Positions 1 through 10,465 of a stretch of 64,000 nt of DNA are shown here, piece by piece. A program made the translations under genes and the position numbers. The notes beneath the pieces are model-generated. The model was not told the origin of the DNA and did no database searches. It worked only from the letters and a program-made list of their open reading frames with translations. The number at the start of each line of letters is the position of its first letter. Positions within the stretch are counted from its first letter, which is position 1. This DNA is from Taklimakanibacter deserti (GTDB lineage Bacteria; Pseudomonadota; Alphaproteobacteria; Rhizobiales; Aestuariivirgaceae), in the NCBI GenBank assembly GCA_003574785.1, contig QORU01000018.1, positions 62,001 through 126,000 of the forward strand, written 5' to 3'.

Positions 1-272
1 TCGGTGGGCTTGCCGTAATCGAGCGTCGAACGGGCAAGCTCGTCCAGCATGTCGGGATCGATCGATTGCGGGCGCATCAAGGAGACCTTGCGCTCCAGCG
101 CCAGGCGCTCGTCGCGGACCGTCGCCAGCTTGGCGTCGAGGCCTATGGCCTTGGCCTGCAGCGCGTCGCGGTGATCGAAGCTGCGCGGGCCATAATAGCC
201 ATGCCAGCCGAAATAGCCGAGCAGGCTCAGGCATACGGTCATGACGATCAGGTCGAATTTGCGCTTCACCAT
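1..272 (-). CDS. ftsB: FtsB/DivIC-type cell division protein (3' end cut by window edge)
   Basis: Septum formation initiator; in the FtsQLB complex it links the division ring to peptidoglycan synthesis at the inner membrane. Read on the minus strand, the protein starts MVKRKFDLIVM, has one membrane segment at about residues 8-24 (SLLGYFGWHGYYGPR), then a predicted coiled coil (about 35-66) and a conserved-looking LDELARSTLDYGKP stretch. About 90 residues are inside the window and the C-terminus runs off the left edge. The start is set by GGGGAAG a few bases upstream of the ATG. In alphaproteobacteria ftsB normally follows eno directly; here 4.2 kb of unrelated genes separate them. Confidence 0.85.
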   Translation of the reverse strand, partial: MVKRKFDLIVMTVCLSLLGYFGWHGYYGPRSFDHRDALQAKAIGLDAKLATVRDERLALERKVSLMRPQSIDPDMLDELARSTLDYGKPT

Positions 273-375
273 TGCTCTTCCCCGTTGAGCAAATTTGAAA
301 CTGATCCTTGAGGGTTAACATTACGTTGCTTGTCAAAGGCGCTCGCGGTGAATATGTAATGGGCGGAGTTGCAAA

Positions 376-792
376 ATGCTGTCGAGCAGCCGATTCATGG
401 TCGCGGTTCACGCGCTGAGCGTCATCGCCCGCAGGGATGACGGCAGTCCCGTCTGCTCGACCATCGTCGCGGCCAGCGTCAACACCAACCCGGTCGTGAT
501 TCGCCGCCTGATGCGCGATCTCGAAAGGGCCTCTCTCGTCGCCTCGGTGACCGGGCGCGCCGGCGGCTTCAAGCTCGGCCGCCAGGCCGGGCGCATCACC
601 CTTGCCGATATCTACAGGGCGGTGGAAGACGAGAGCATCTTCCGCATGCACAAGACCGATCCCAAGGGGAAGTGCCCGATCGGCGCTGCCCTGTTCAAGG
701 TCGTCGCCGAGCCTTTGCGGTCGGCCGAGCAGGCCTTGGAAAAGGCACTCGCCACCACCACGCTCGACGACATAGCGAGTCAGATCAGCTAG
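376..792 (+). CDS. Rrf2-family transcriptional regulator
   Basis: A 138-residue DNA-binding protein of the Rrf2 family. The N-terminal winged helix spans about residues 1-65 (RFMVAVHALSVIARRD, then a recognition helix and the wing GRAGGFKLGR), followed by a dimerisation helix. It keeps two cysteines (near residue 27 and in KCPIG near 100) but not the spaced three-cysteine motif of iron-sulfur IscR/NsrR members, so it is closer to the YwnA-like, probably redox- or metabolite-responsive, group. GGAG lies 7 bases before the ATG. It is divergent from ftsB with a 103-base gap and converges on the VOC gene, overlapping it by 4 bases. Regulation of the adjacent VOC/MFS genes is a guess from proximity. 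Confidence 0.85.
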   Translation: MLSSSRFMVAVHALSVIARRDDGSPVCSTIVAASVNTNPVVIRRLMRDLERASLVASVTGRAGGFKLGRQAGRITLADIYRAVEDESIFRMHKTDPKGKCPIGAALFKVVAEPLRSAEQALEKALATTTLDDIASQIS

Positions 793-1211
793 CCTGGATC
801 TTTCGTGAATCCCCGACAGACGGCGGCGAGCTTGTTGCCGTCGGGGTCGCGCACATAGGCGGCATAGAAATCCGGATTGTAATGCAGCCGCAGGCCCGGA
901 GGGCCATCGCAGGTCCCGCCATGGGCGAGTGCGGCGGCATGGAAATCATCGACTTCCTTCCAGCGCTGTGCCCGGAAGGCGACCATGCTGCCATTGCCCA
1001 CGCTCGCCGGCTGCTTGTCGAACGGCGTGCCGATCCAGAAGGCGAGCTCGCGCAGGCCGCCGTCTTCATAGGTGCCCCAGCCCGCCGACGTCTTGTCCCA
1101 CTCCGGATCACCGGTGACACAGCGTTTCAATCCGAGCGGCGCCAGGACGGCGTTGTAGAAGGTGATGGCGCGCGCCAGATCGTTCGTGCCGAAATAGACA
1201 TAGGTCAGCAT
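789..1211 (-). CDS. VOC (glyoxalase/bleomycin resistance) family protein
   Basis: A 140-residue single vicinal-oxygen-chelate module. It opens with the typical beta-alpha pattern (VYFGTNDLARAITFYNAVL) and closes with the family hallmark FYAAYVRDPDGNKLAAVC, where the metal-ligand Glu of true glyoxalases would normally sit near the end and is here replaced (NKLAAV). Catalytic glyoxalase activity is therefore uncertain; members of this subgroup are annotated only by fold. AGAGG precedes the ATG by about 6 bases. It lies 60 bases downstream of the MFS gene on the same strand and is probably co-transcribed with it. Confidence 0.8.
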   Translation of the reverse strand: MLTYVYFGTNDLARAITFYNAVLAPLGLKRCVTGDPEWDKTSAGWGTYEDGGLRELAFWIGTPFDKQPASVGNGSMVAFRAQRWKEVDDFHAAALAHGGTCDGPPGLRLHYNPDFYAAYVRDPDGNKLAAVCRGFTKDPG

Positions 1212-1271
1212 GTACGCCTCTCAAGGTTTCCGGAGTTGGAATGTGCGCCGACTCCACCGCCAAGACCATGG

Positions 1272-2468
1272 TCAGCCCCTGGGCACCGGACGGCGCTGCT
1301 TCAGCAGAAACAGCAGGGCCAGCGCCAGGCAGGAGCAGACGAGCACTACGACGATCATCACCGTGCTGCCGAAATGCACGAGAAGCCCTGCAAAAATCGG
1401 CGGCGCCAGGGCCGATATCAGGTTGATCGGCAAGGCGATCCGCGCCGTCGTCCGGGCGAAGGCTGCCTTGTCGTAAAAGACCAAGGGTATGGTCGCACGG
1501 GCTACCGCCATGGCGCCGCTGCCGAGGCCGTAGATCAGGATGAAGCTCACGATCGACCAGTGGACGCCGCCGCCGGCGAGCAGCACCAGCATCGACATCG
1601 GCAGCAGTGATCCGGCAAAGAGGCCGGTGGTGATGCCGTCCCATCTGTCCCCGCCAATGAAGTCGATCGCCCGCGCGCCGACCTGGATCACGCCCAAGGA
1701 GGAGCCGAAGACGATCGCCTCACCGCCCGAGAGGCCGCGCGCCTTCAAAAGCTCGACAAAGACCGAGGAGAGTCCGAAGGTGATAAAGGCATAGAGCGCA
1801 GCAACGACGATCACCATGGCGAATATTCCCGGCTGCTCCGGCACCGGTGCGGACGGCGCGGACGAGGCTGCCGCCAGACCATCCCCTTGGGCCTCGCGGC
1901 GCGGCAAGCCGAAGACATAGAGCGGCGCGCAGACCGCCACCATCAGCAACGCATAGACGAGCGCCGTGTCGCGCCAGCCGATAGCGCCCGCCAGAAAAGC
2001 CCTCACCGGCCAGAACACGCTGCTCGATAAGCCCGTCGCCAGCATCATGGCGCCGATGGCGCTCTTGGCATTGGGGCCGGCGACCTCGCTCAGCAAGGCA
2101 TAGGCCGAGGTCGTCAACGCAGCGCCCCCCGCAAGGCCAAGCATGGCCCAGGCGATGTAGTAGACGACGGGGCCTTGCGCGAAAGAGAGGAGGACGAAGC
2201 CCGGCGCCGAGAGGAAGGCGCCCGCCGCCATGACGGGTCGCGCCCCATGCCGGGGCAAGAGCCTCGCCAGGACCGGCGCGACCAGGCCCATCGCCACATA
2301 GAGAACGGAGGTGCCGGCAAAGGCACCGGCCACCGTCATGCCGAGGTCGCGCGCCATCTCGCGACCGACGATCGCCGGAAGGCCGACGGTTCCCCAGCCG
2401 ATGACCTGGGTGACGGCAAGAACCAGCAGCGCGCCGACGATCTTCCTGTCGGCCAGGAGGGCATGCAT
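1272..2468 (-). CDS. MFS transporter
   Basis: A 398-residue major facilitator with about 12 hydrophobic segments in two halves separated by a charged cytoplasmic loop near residues 190-215 (RREAQGDGLAAASS). The first half keeps a weak form of the loop 2-3 signature (ARLLPRHGARPVMAAG). Overall pattern resembles the oxalate/formate-antiporter or YbfB-like groups, but the substrate cannot be read from sequence. GGAAG lies about 5 bases upstream of the ATG. It heads a two-gene unit with the downstream VOC gene and is divergent from the dapA-like gene across 368 bases. Confidence 0.8.
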   Translation of the reverse strand: MHALLADRKIVGALLVLAVTQVIGWGTVGLPAIVGREMARDLGMTVAGAFAGTSVLYVAMGLVAPVLARLLPRHGARPVMAAGAFLSAPGFVLLSFAQGPVVYYIAWAMLGLAGGAALTTSAYALLSEVAGPNAKSAIGAMMLATGLSSSVFWPVRAFLAGAIGWRDTALVYALLMVAVCAPLYVFGLPRREAQGDGLAAASSAPSAPVPEQPGIFAMVIVVAALYAFITFGLSSVFVELLKARGLSGGEAIVFGSSLGVIQVGARAIDFIGGDRWDGITTGLFAGSLLPMSMLVLLAGGGVHWSIVSFILIYGLGSGAMAVARATIPLVFYDKAAFARTTARIALPINLISALAPPIFAGLLVHFGSTVMIVVVLVCSCLALALLFLLKQRRPVPRG

Positions 2469-2775
2469 TCGGTCTTCCGGAGAATGTCTATACGGGAGGT
2501 CAGATGCGACAGGGATGGCAGATCAAGGATGATCTGACCAGCCTGCTCCGGCGCCGGTCAGGCATGCGCCGATAGAAGCGATAGTTTTATTTTTGCACGA
2601 CGCGGAAGGCGTTGCCGAGGTTCACTATGACGGCGCACTTGACCGCAGAGTTTCCATCGTCCACATTCATTTGATGGCCGCTTACCGCGTCACGCTCGTG
2701 AAATCGAAAAAATCTCCCATGACGGGGGACGACGATCGACATGCGCGCTAGCTAGAGCTGCCTAAGATCGCAATC
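2469..2775. other. Intergenic region with possible small transcript or short ORF
   Basis: Divergent spacer between the MFS gene (minus) and the dapA-like gene (plus). It is richer in A and T than its surroundings. On the plus strand a frame open from a TTG at 2593 to the TAG at 2749-2751 could encode about 52 residues (ending SKKSPMTGDDDRHAR). A second frame has GAGG followed by ATG at 2627, giving a 15-residue peptide that ends in TGATG at 2672-2676. Neither matches a family I know. The region ends at a terminator-like hairpin that no annotated upstream gene explains. Confidence 0.35.
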
Positions 2776-2803
2776 AACCCCGCCGGTTCGGACGGGGTTT
2801 TTT
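2776..2803 (+). terminator. Rho-independent terminator-like hairpin in the dapA-like 5' region
   Basis: A 7-bp stem AACCCCG / CGGGGTT (2776-2782 with 2793-2799), with a smaller CCG/CGG pairing inside the loop, is followed directly by a run of T (2798-2803). It lies on the plus strand 33 bases before the dapA-like ATG and has no plus-strand gene upstream for 2 kb. It could end a small RNA or act as an attenuator in the dapA-like leader. Confidence 0.65.
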
Positions 2804-2836
2804 ATTGCCCGTCTCCCGGCTCTCAGGAGATGGAAA

Positions 2837-3733
2837 ATGACACCAGAAGGACTGTGGATACCGCTGATCACACCGTTCCGTGACGGCGAGCTCGATGAGG
2901 CGTCGCTGCAGCGCATGGTCACTCACTATGCCGCCTTGCCCGTTGACGGGCTGATCCTCGCAGCCACCACCGGCGAGGGCTTGAGCCTCGACAACGAGGA
3001 GATCGACCGGCTGGTCCTGGCGACAAAGGCAGCGCTCGCCACCGCCAAGCGCCAGATGCCGCTCTATCTCGGCCTTTCGGGCGGCGCCACGGTCAAGGTC
3101 GTCAAGGCGCTGCACCGTACGCAAATGTTGCCGGTCGACGGCTATCTGATCGCCTGCCCTTACTACACGCGGCCCTCGCAAGCGGGGCTCTTCCAGCATT
3201 TCTCCACCCTCGCCGAGAACACCGCCCGGCCCATCCTGATCTACAACATCCCCTATCGCACCGGCGTCAATCTCGGCAACGAGACGATGCTGCGCTTGGC
3301 CGAGATCGAGAACATCGTCGGCGTGAAGGACTGCTCGGCCGATGCGGCCCAGTCCTTTGACCTCCTCCGCGACAGACCGGAGGGCTTCTCCGTGCTGACG
3401 GGAGAAGACGCACTCTTCTACACCGCTCTCACACAAGGCGCGAATGGCGGCATAACCGCTTCCGCACACGTCGAGACTCTTGCCTTCGCCAATATCCGCA
3501 ACAGCCTGAACCACGGTGATCAACTGGGCGCGCTCGCGGCATGGCGGGCGCTCGCCGATGTGCCGCGGCTGTTGTTCCAGGAGCCCAATCCGGCGCCCAT
3601 CAAGCATTGGCTATGGCGCACGGGCCTGATCGACAGCCCCGAACTGCGCCTGCCGATGGTGCCGGTCACGGAGGGCCTCGCGGCCCGCATCGACCAGCAG
3701 ATCGAACGGGTGAAACTGCGCGCGGCGGCGTAA
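2837..3733 (+). CDS. 4-hydroxy-tetrahydrodipicolinate synthase family aldolase/lyase (DapA-like)
   Basis: A 298-residue class I aldolase of the DHDPS/N-acetylneuraminate lyase family. Residues that match the E. coli DapA active site with a shift of three are visible: T44/T45 in TTGEG, Y110, Y136 and R141 in YNIPYRTG, and the Schiff-base K164 in VGVKD. Conservation of the R141 and Y110 equivalents supports true condensation of pyruvate with aspartate semialdehyde. However, the gene is not in the usual dapA neighbourhood and may be a paralogue acting on another 2-oxo acid. The start follows CAGGAGATGG with good spacing. A terminator-like hairpin sits in its leader. It converges on the next gene with a 4-base gap. 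Confidence 0.8.
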   Translation: MTPEGLWIPLITPFRDGELDEASLQRMVTHYAALPVDGLILAATTGEGLSLDNEEIDRLVLATKAALATAKRQMPLYLGLSGGATVKVVKALHRTQMLPVDGYLIACPYYTRPSQAGLFQHFSTLAENTARPILIYNIPYRTGVNLGNETMLRLAEIENIVGVKDCSADAAQSFDLLRDRPEGFSVLTGEDALFYTALTQGANGGITASAHVETLAFANIRNSLNHGDQLGALAAWRALADVPRLLFQEPNPAPIKHWLWRTGLIDSPELRLPMVPVTEGLAARIDQQIERVKLRAAA

Positions 3734-3737
3734 GCCG

Positions 3738-5790
<2,053 letters not shown>

Positions 5791-5798
5791 TTAACGGG

Positions 5799-6629
5799 CT
5801 AGCGGGCTTTGGCGATACGGTCGAAAGCCTGAAGCTCGCGGAGCAAAGCCTCCATCCGGTCGAGCGGCACCATATTGGGGCCGTCGGAGGGCGCATTGTC
5901 GGGATCCTGATGGGTCTCGATGAAGACGCCGGCGACGCCGACCGCAACCGCGGCGCGCGCCAGGACCGGCACGAAACGGCGGTCACCGCCAGAGGACGTG
6001 CCCTGCCCACCCGGCTGCTGCACCGAATGGGTCGCATCGAACACCACCGGACAGCCGGTCTCGGCCATGATCGGCAGCGCCCGCATGTCGCTCACCAGCG
6101 TGTTGTAGCCGAAGGAGGCGCCGCGCTCGGTCAGGATGACATTGGGATTGCCGCTCTCGACGACCTTCACCGCGACATTCTTCATGTCCCAGGGCGCCAG
6201 GAACTGGCCCTTCTTCACATTGACGACGCGGCCGGTCTTGGCCGCGGCGATCAGGAGATCGGTCTGACGCGACAGGAAGGCCGGGATCTGCAGGACGTCG
6301 ACCACCGGCGCAAGCTCAGCACACTGATGATTCTCGTGAACGTCGGTGAGGATGGGGAGGCTCAGCTCCTTGCGGATGTCGGCGAAGATCGGCAGCGCGC
6401 GCTCAAGGCCGAGGCCGCGCTTGCCGGAGAGGCTGGTGCGGTTCGCCTTGTCGAAGGAGGTCTTGTAGACGAGACCGATCCCGAGACGTTCGGTGATCTC
6501 CTTGAGCTTGCCCGCCATCATGAAAGCATGATCGCGGCTCTCGAGCTGGCAGGGACCGGCAATGAGGGTGAGCGGCAGCGCATTGCCGATCTTGAGCGTG
6601 CCGATCTCGACGGTGTTATTCGGTTTCAT
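5799..6629 (-). CDS. kdsA: 3-deoxy-8-phosphooctulonate synthase, metal-dependent type
   Basis: Condenses phosphoenolpyruvate with arabinose 5-phosphate to KDO-8-phosphate for lipopolysaccharide. Length is 276 residues. The loop [10 protein letters not shown] places a cysteine (C27) where non-metal E. coli KdsA has asparagine, and H201 ([11 protein letters not shown]), E239 (GVFIETH) and D249 (SDGPN) complete the metal site. It should therefore be the metal-dependent class. The ATG overlaps the stop of the PaaI gene (ATGA), so it is translated in one operon with the MscS, VOC and PaaI genes upstream. The usual alphaproteobacterial neighbour pyrG is 18.7 kb away. Confidence 0.96.
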   Translation of the reverse strand: MKPNNTVEIGTLKIGNALPLTLIAGPCQLESRDHAFMMAGKLKEITERLGIGLVYKTSFDKANRTSLSGKRGLGLERALPIFADIRKELSLPILTDVHENHQCAELAPVVDVLQIPAFLSRQTDLLIAAAKTGRVVNVKKGQFLAPWDMKNVAVKVVESGNPNVILTERGASFGYNTLVSDMRALPIMAETGCPVVFDATHSVQQPGGQGTSSGGDRRFVPVLARAAVAVGVAGVFIETHQDPDNAPSDGPNMVPLDRMEALLRELQAFDRIAKAR

Positions 6630-7063
6630 TCGGTATAGACCATGAACGTGCCGGACCCATGCGCATAGAGCTTGCCGGCCTCGTCCACGATGCGGGCTTC
6701 GGCGGTCTGGATGCGCCTGCCGAAATGAATGACTTTCCCGGTGCAGGTCAAGCGTCCCGTCTCGGCAAAAATGCCGCGCACGAAATTGACCTTGAGCTCG
6801 ATGGTGCCGAAATTCGCGTTCTTGCCGAGCCTGGAAAAGATGGCGCAGCCCATGGCGCTGTCGAGGAGCGTCGCCGCATAGCCGCCATGGGTGCGCTGCT
6901 GTGGATTGTAGAATTTGCGGGACGGGATAGCCTCGAAGGTCGCCTCGCCGTCACCCAGAGCAATGAGGCGCATTTCGAGCAGCTCGTTCAGCGGCGAACC
7001 CATGCCCCGCCACCACTGCTCGATTTCCTCACGTTGCGTCAATGTACGGTTGTCATCGATCAT
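6626..7063 (-). CDS. PaaI-type hotdog thioesterase
   Basis: A 145-residue hotdog-fold protein. The signature [15 protein letters not shown] (about residues 58-72) holds the HGG motif and catalytic Asp of PaaI/YdiI-like acyl-CoA thioesterases, followed by [10 protein letters not shown] and the closing strand [19 protein letters not shown]. The substrate is probably an aryl- or acyl-CoA but is not determinable. Its start overlaps the end of the VOC gene by 11 bases and its stop overlaps the kdsA start by 4, so it sits inside a tightly coupled operon with no obvious metabolic link to KDO synthesis. Confidence 0.85.
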   Translation of the reverse strand: MIDDNRTLTQREEIEQWWRGMGSPLNELLEMRLIALGDGEATFEAIPSRKFYNPQQRTHGGYAATLLDSAMGCAIFSRLGKNANFGTIELKVNFVRGIFAETGRLTCTGKVIHFGRRIQTAEARIVDEAGKLYAHGSGTFMVYTE

Positions 7064-7940
7064 CCTCAGCGTCTTGCCGGTTCAAAGCAAAAAACGCAAT
7101 ACCACTGCCGTTAACGTCAACTGATAAAATTGCGCGATGCGGACCATCTCGATGCAATTTCAGACCAGAATCGGCGATGGCCTCTTCCAATCGGGCCATC
7201 CGGCGCACGCCAATAGTGAAACCGCCGAAGCGCGGGCCGTCGCCGAGATGGGGCGCCGCCCGCGCAAAGCTTTCGGCGAAGCGCTCAGGCGTGACGCAGC
7301 TGATGTTGCCGCGCGCCGTCCTGATCGTGATCCCGCCTTTGGCCGGCTCGGCGCGGAAGCCGGAAAAGCCCTCGAGGAATGCGGCATGGTCTCCCGGCTT
7401 CTCCGCCACCAGGCTGACTTCGAGAACGGTCAGCGCGCGATTGGGATGACGTTGATACTGGGGCTTCCAGAAGTGCTCTGGCGCATGCTGCTGACAGGTG
7501 AAGAAGGCCGTGTTGGGCAGCTTCGGATCCGTGGCAAAGGCGAGCGAGAAGCCGACCGTCGCCTCGCGCCCATCGGGCAGCCGCGCTTTCCGCGAAAAAT
7601 CGAAAGGCTGGTAAGTCCGCAGTCCCGCGGCGCGGAAGGCCGCCACATCGGCGCGGGCGTCGAGCGAATCGAGCACCAGCATCGACAGGCCCTCGCGCGC
7701 CTCCAGGAAGTCGCGATTGAAGGCGGCAAAGGAAAACCGCCCCTCCTCGGGTTCGGAAATTTTTTCGGGCTCGAACACGCTCAGCAATTCGAGGAAGCAG
7801 CCTTCGAGCTGGATGAGGCTGTTGCCGGTGCCGAAGGGGTGTCGTGCTTCCGGCGTCAAGGTGAAACCTAGGGCGGCATAGGCCGCGCGCATCGCCGGAT
7901 GGTCGCGCCCGCACAGAACGAGATGGTCGATGCCCTTCAT
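7053..7940 (-). CDS. Large VOC / glyoxalase-like domain protein
   Basis: A 295-residue protein starting MKGIDHLVLCGRD, typical of the glyoxalase-like group with two related halves. The first half has IDHLVLC...AAYAALGFTLTPEARHPFGTG (split at intervals) and LIQLEGCFLELLSVFEP. The second has LTVLEVSLVAEKPGDHAAFLEGFSGF. The open frame continues far upstream but opposite the channel gene, so the start at 7940 is chosen: it overlaps the MscS stop as ATGA, a common coupling arrangement. No substrate can be assigned. The C-terminus overlaps the PaaI start. Confidence 0.8.
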   Translation of the reverse strand: MKGIDHLVLCGRDHPAMRAAYAALGFTLTPEARHPFGTGNSLIQLEGCFLELLSVFEPEKISEPEEGRFSFAAFNRDFLEAREGLSMLVLDSLDARADVAAFRAAGLRTYQPFDFSRKARLPDGREATVGFSLAFATDPKLPNTAFFTCQQHAPEHFWKPQYQRHPNRALTVLEVSLVAEKPGDHAAFLEGFSGFRAEPAKGGITIRTARGNISCVTPERFAESFARAAPHLGDGPRFGGFTIGVRRMARLEEAIADSGLKLHRDGPHRAILSVDVNGSGIAFFALNRQDAEDDR

Positions 7941-10324
7941 GCCTTCGGCCTGTTCTCCGGCTCGCTCACCGGCACGTCGCGCGCAACGGTCGGCAGCGCA
8001 ATATCGTTCTCCTTGAAGGCGGCGAGCACCGCGAGCCTGATGTCGCTCGCGACCGCCGCACCGCTCATGATATCGCCGACAAAAGCCTTCAGATCGAAGA
8101 TGAAGCCTTCCTTGCCGAAGTCGCGTAGCATGACGATCGGTTCGGGATGATAGAGCACGAGAGCATGATCCTTGGCCGCCTTCAGGATGATCTCCTTCAC
8201 TTTCTGGGGATCGGCGCTGACGCCGGCAACGATCGTCACGACGAAACGGCCGATCGTGTCGTGATGCGTCCAGTTCTTCACCGGCTCGGTGATGAGCAGC
8301 GAATTCGGCACGATGATCGTGCAGTTGTCGAAGGTCTCGATCTCGGTCGAGCGCACATTGATCTGCTTGATGAGGCCTTCGGAGCCCTTGACGTCGACCC
8401 AGTCGCCGGCGCGCACCGGCCGCTCGGCAAGCAGGATGAGGCCGGACAGGAAGTTGTTGACGATCGATTGCAGGCCGAAACCGATACCGACGCCGAGGGC
8501 ACCCGCGATGATGGCGAGATTGGAGAAATCGAGCCCGGCCGCCGAGAGCGCGAAGCCGGTGGCCGCGACATAGCCCGCATAATTGGCCCCCTTCACGATC
8601 GAATCGCGCACCCCTTTGTCGACCTGGGTCTGCGACAGGACCCGCGCATTGAGCCATTGCGTCACCAGCCGCGTGATCAGGAAGCCGATCACCAGTATGG
8701 CGATGATGAGCGCGATGCTCGACAGCGAGAAGCTGATGTCGCCGATCTTGAACGTATCGAATGCGCGATCGATCAGGCTCGAGAAGCTGATCCAGGTGAC
8801 CGTCCAGCTCAGGAACAGAAGCGGCAGGCCGACAAAGACGAGCGCCAGGTCGATGAAGGTACGGAACAGCGTGCTGAGGCGCGAGATGCCACGGTCGCCG
8901 AGCCCGGTCAGACGGCGCAGGAACTGGCCGAAGCTCGAAGCTCTGTCGAGGCCCGAGACGACAAGCGCGTCGGACAAATGATGAATCAGAAGAAGGCCGA
9001 CGACCAGGAAGGCGGTATCGACGATTTGCTCGGTGATGAAGCCGGCAAGCGAGGTAAAGCCGAGGCAAAGGGCGATCAGGGAGACGGCGAGCAGCAACCA
9101 GGTCAACGGGGCGAATTGCCTAGCCCAGCCGAAATAGACCGCTCCGCCATGGGCAGCGCTCGTCAGGCCCTCCTGATTGCGCGTGACGATGAGTATCGCG
9201 GCGATGACGACAATGAGCGCAATGGAGATCGAAGCGCCCTGCGAAGCAAGGAAGGCCGCGGGCAGGTAGAGTACGCCGGAAATCTCACTGAAGGAGTCCT
9301 TGATCTCTGAGAGTACGACCGAGAGCGTTGCCAGGAACGCAAAGCGACCAGCTGCCTTGTCGTCGAGATTGAGAACCCGGTAGGCCGGATTGATCGGCGC
9401 TGCCATCCGGTAGACGAGTGTGCCGCAGACGGCTGGGAACACAAGCAAATCGGAAAAGGCCGAGACGAATTGCGCGAATCGTGGCGTGAGGAGGCCGGCA
9501 GCTTCGAAGCTCAGGTAAAAGATGGTGAACAACGCGACGATCGTGACGCCGACCATGCCGGCGCCGCGTACGATACGCCACAGACGGTCGGTATCGTCTG
9601 GAGCCTTGCGGACAAAGAAGGTGGCGCCGAAACGGCGCATGAACCAGCGCCGGATCGCGCGGTAGACAAAGAAAAGGCCGCCAAGCAGGAGCGGCATGAT
9701 GATAAGGACAATGAATTCGCCGCCGCGCGAGACCTCACCCCACCAATTGGCGAATAGCTGGCTGAGCCTGGTGAAGAAAACCCCACTGGCGACGAGCCCG
9801 TCATACCAGAAGGCGGGCGAGAGTATGGAGCCCGTCCGCTCGAACAGGCGCTGAAAAAACTGACTCCGTTGCAGTTGCGTGACGCGGTCGATCTGCTGGT
9901 CGGTCTCGACAGTGATGAGATCGAGTTGGGTCTGGGCCGCCTTTATGCGCTCGAGGCTCTTCTGAAGATCCGCACGACGATTGGCGATATCCTGCGGTTC
10001 GCTCGCGCCGTCCGACGGTGCCGGCCCCAGGCTCTTGAGCTGCTGATCGACTTCGGCGAAAGGCCCGGTCAGCGCCTCTGTCTCGCCGACAGCGCTGCCG
10101 CGGATACTGTCGAGCCGGCGGCGGAAATCGATGAGTTGGTCGGTCGTGAGCGCCGGCAGCGACAATTCATTCTCGATACGGGTGAGATCCTGCCGGAGCG
10201 ACACCGCGGTGCGCTCGGCCTGGCCCAGAATGGCTTCATCGAAAGCTAGGGCCTGCAGCGCGAAGAAAAGAACGCCGCACAACACAGCCACAGCATGACG
10301 GAAACGGAGGTCGATCAGACTCAT
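7937..10324 (-). CDS. Large MscS-type mechanosensitive channel
   Basis: A 795-residue inner membrane protein. An N-terminal signal or anchor (MSLIDLRFRHAVAVLCGVLF) is followed by a periplasmic, helix-rich region (about 30-150, many Gln/Leu, DUF3772-like), then about ten hydrophobic segments. The MscS core near 530-720 has the pore helix GALGVGIGFGLQSIVNNF, FLSGLILLAERPVRAGDWV and the beta domain (TIIVPNSLL). Members release solutes on hypo-osmotic shock. The open frame extends to 11536 opposite lacI, but the ATG at 10324 starts the hydrophobic leader and fits the family. It is divergent from the LacI regulator and heads the MscS-VOC-PaaI-kdsA operon. Confidence 0.88.
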   Translation of the reverse strand: MSLIDLRFRHAVAVLCGVLFFALQALAFDEAILGQAERTAVSLRQDLTRIENELSLPALTTDQLIDFRRRLDSIRGSAVGETEALTGPFAEVDQQLKSLGPAPSDGASEPQDIANRRADLQKSLERIKAAQTQLDLITVETDQQIDRVTQLQRSQFFQRLFERTGSILSPAFWYDGLVASGVFFTRLSQLFANWWGEVSRGGEFIVLIIMPLLLGGLFFVYRAIRRWFMRRFGATFFVRKAPDDTDRLWRIVRGAGMVGVTIVALFTIFYLSFEAAGLLTPRFAQFVSAFSDLLVFPAVCGTLVYRMAAPINPAYRVLNLDDKAAGRFAFLATLSVVLSEIKDSFSEISGVLYLPAAFLASQGASISIALIVVIAAILIVTRNQEGLTSAAHGGAVYFGWARQFAPLTWLLLAVSLIALCLGFTSLAGFITEQIVDTAFLVVGLLLIHHLSDALVVSGLDRASSFGQFLRRLTGLGDRGISRLSTLFRTFIDLALVFVGLPLLFLSWTVTWISFSSLIDRAFDTFKIGDISFSLSSIALIIAILVIGFLITRLVTQWLNARVLSQTQVDKGVRDSIVKGANYAGYVAATGFALSAAGLDFSNLAIIAGALGVGIGFGLQSIVNNFLSGLILLAERPVRAGDWVDVKGSEGLIKQINVRSTEIETFDNCTIIVPNSLLITEPVKNWTHHDTIGRFVVTIVAGVSADPQKVKEIILKAAKDHALVLYHPEPIVMLRDFGKEGFIFDLKAFVGDIMSGAAVASDIRLAVLAAFKENDIALPTVARDVPVSEPENRPKA

Positions 10325-10403
10325 GGCGCGGTTGTACAGCCGCCAAGGGCGACGCGCCAGACGGCTCCGGAAGTTGTCGAACTCCGAACGGAAATACATA
10401 TTG

Positions 10404-10413
10404 AAAACGTTTT
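10404..10413. promoter_or_regulatory. Putative LacI-family operator
   Basis: Perfect palindrome AAAACGTTTT with a central CG, flanked by TTG and TTTA. LacI-family proteins typically bind such CG-centred palindromes. It lies 80 bases upstream of the MscS start and 52 bases before the LacI start, so it could mediate autoregulation of the lacI-sbp-permease-bglB cassette. Confidence 0.55.
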
Positions 10414-10465
10414 TATTATGGATTATTCGGGATTCGGGAGCAATAAAAAGAGCAGAAAAGCGGAC

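Noticed and set aside
7941..9068. Long open frame on the minus strand continuing upstream of the VOC gene
   Set aside because: It runs in another frame of the same strand through the MscS channel gene, is Arg/Pro-rich and shows no family similarity; the VOC protein starts at 7940.
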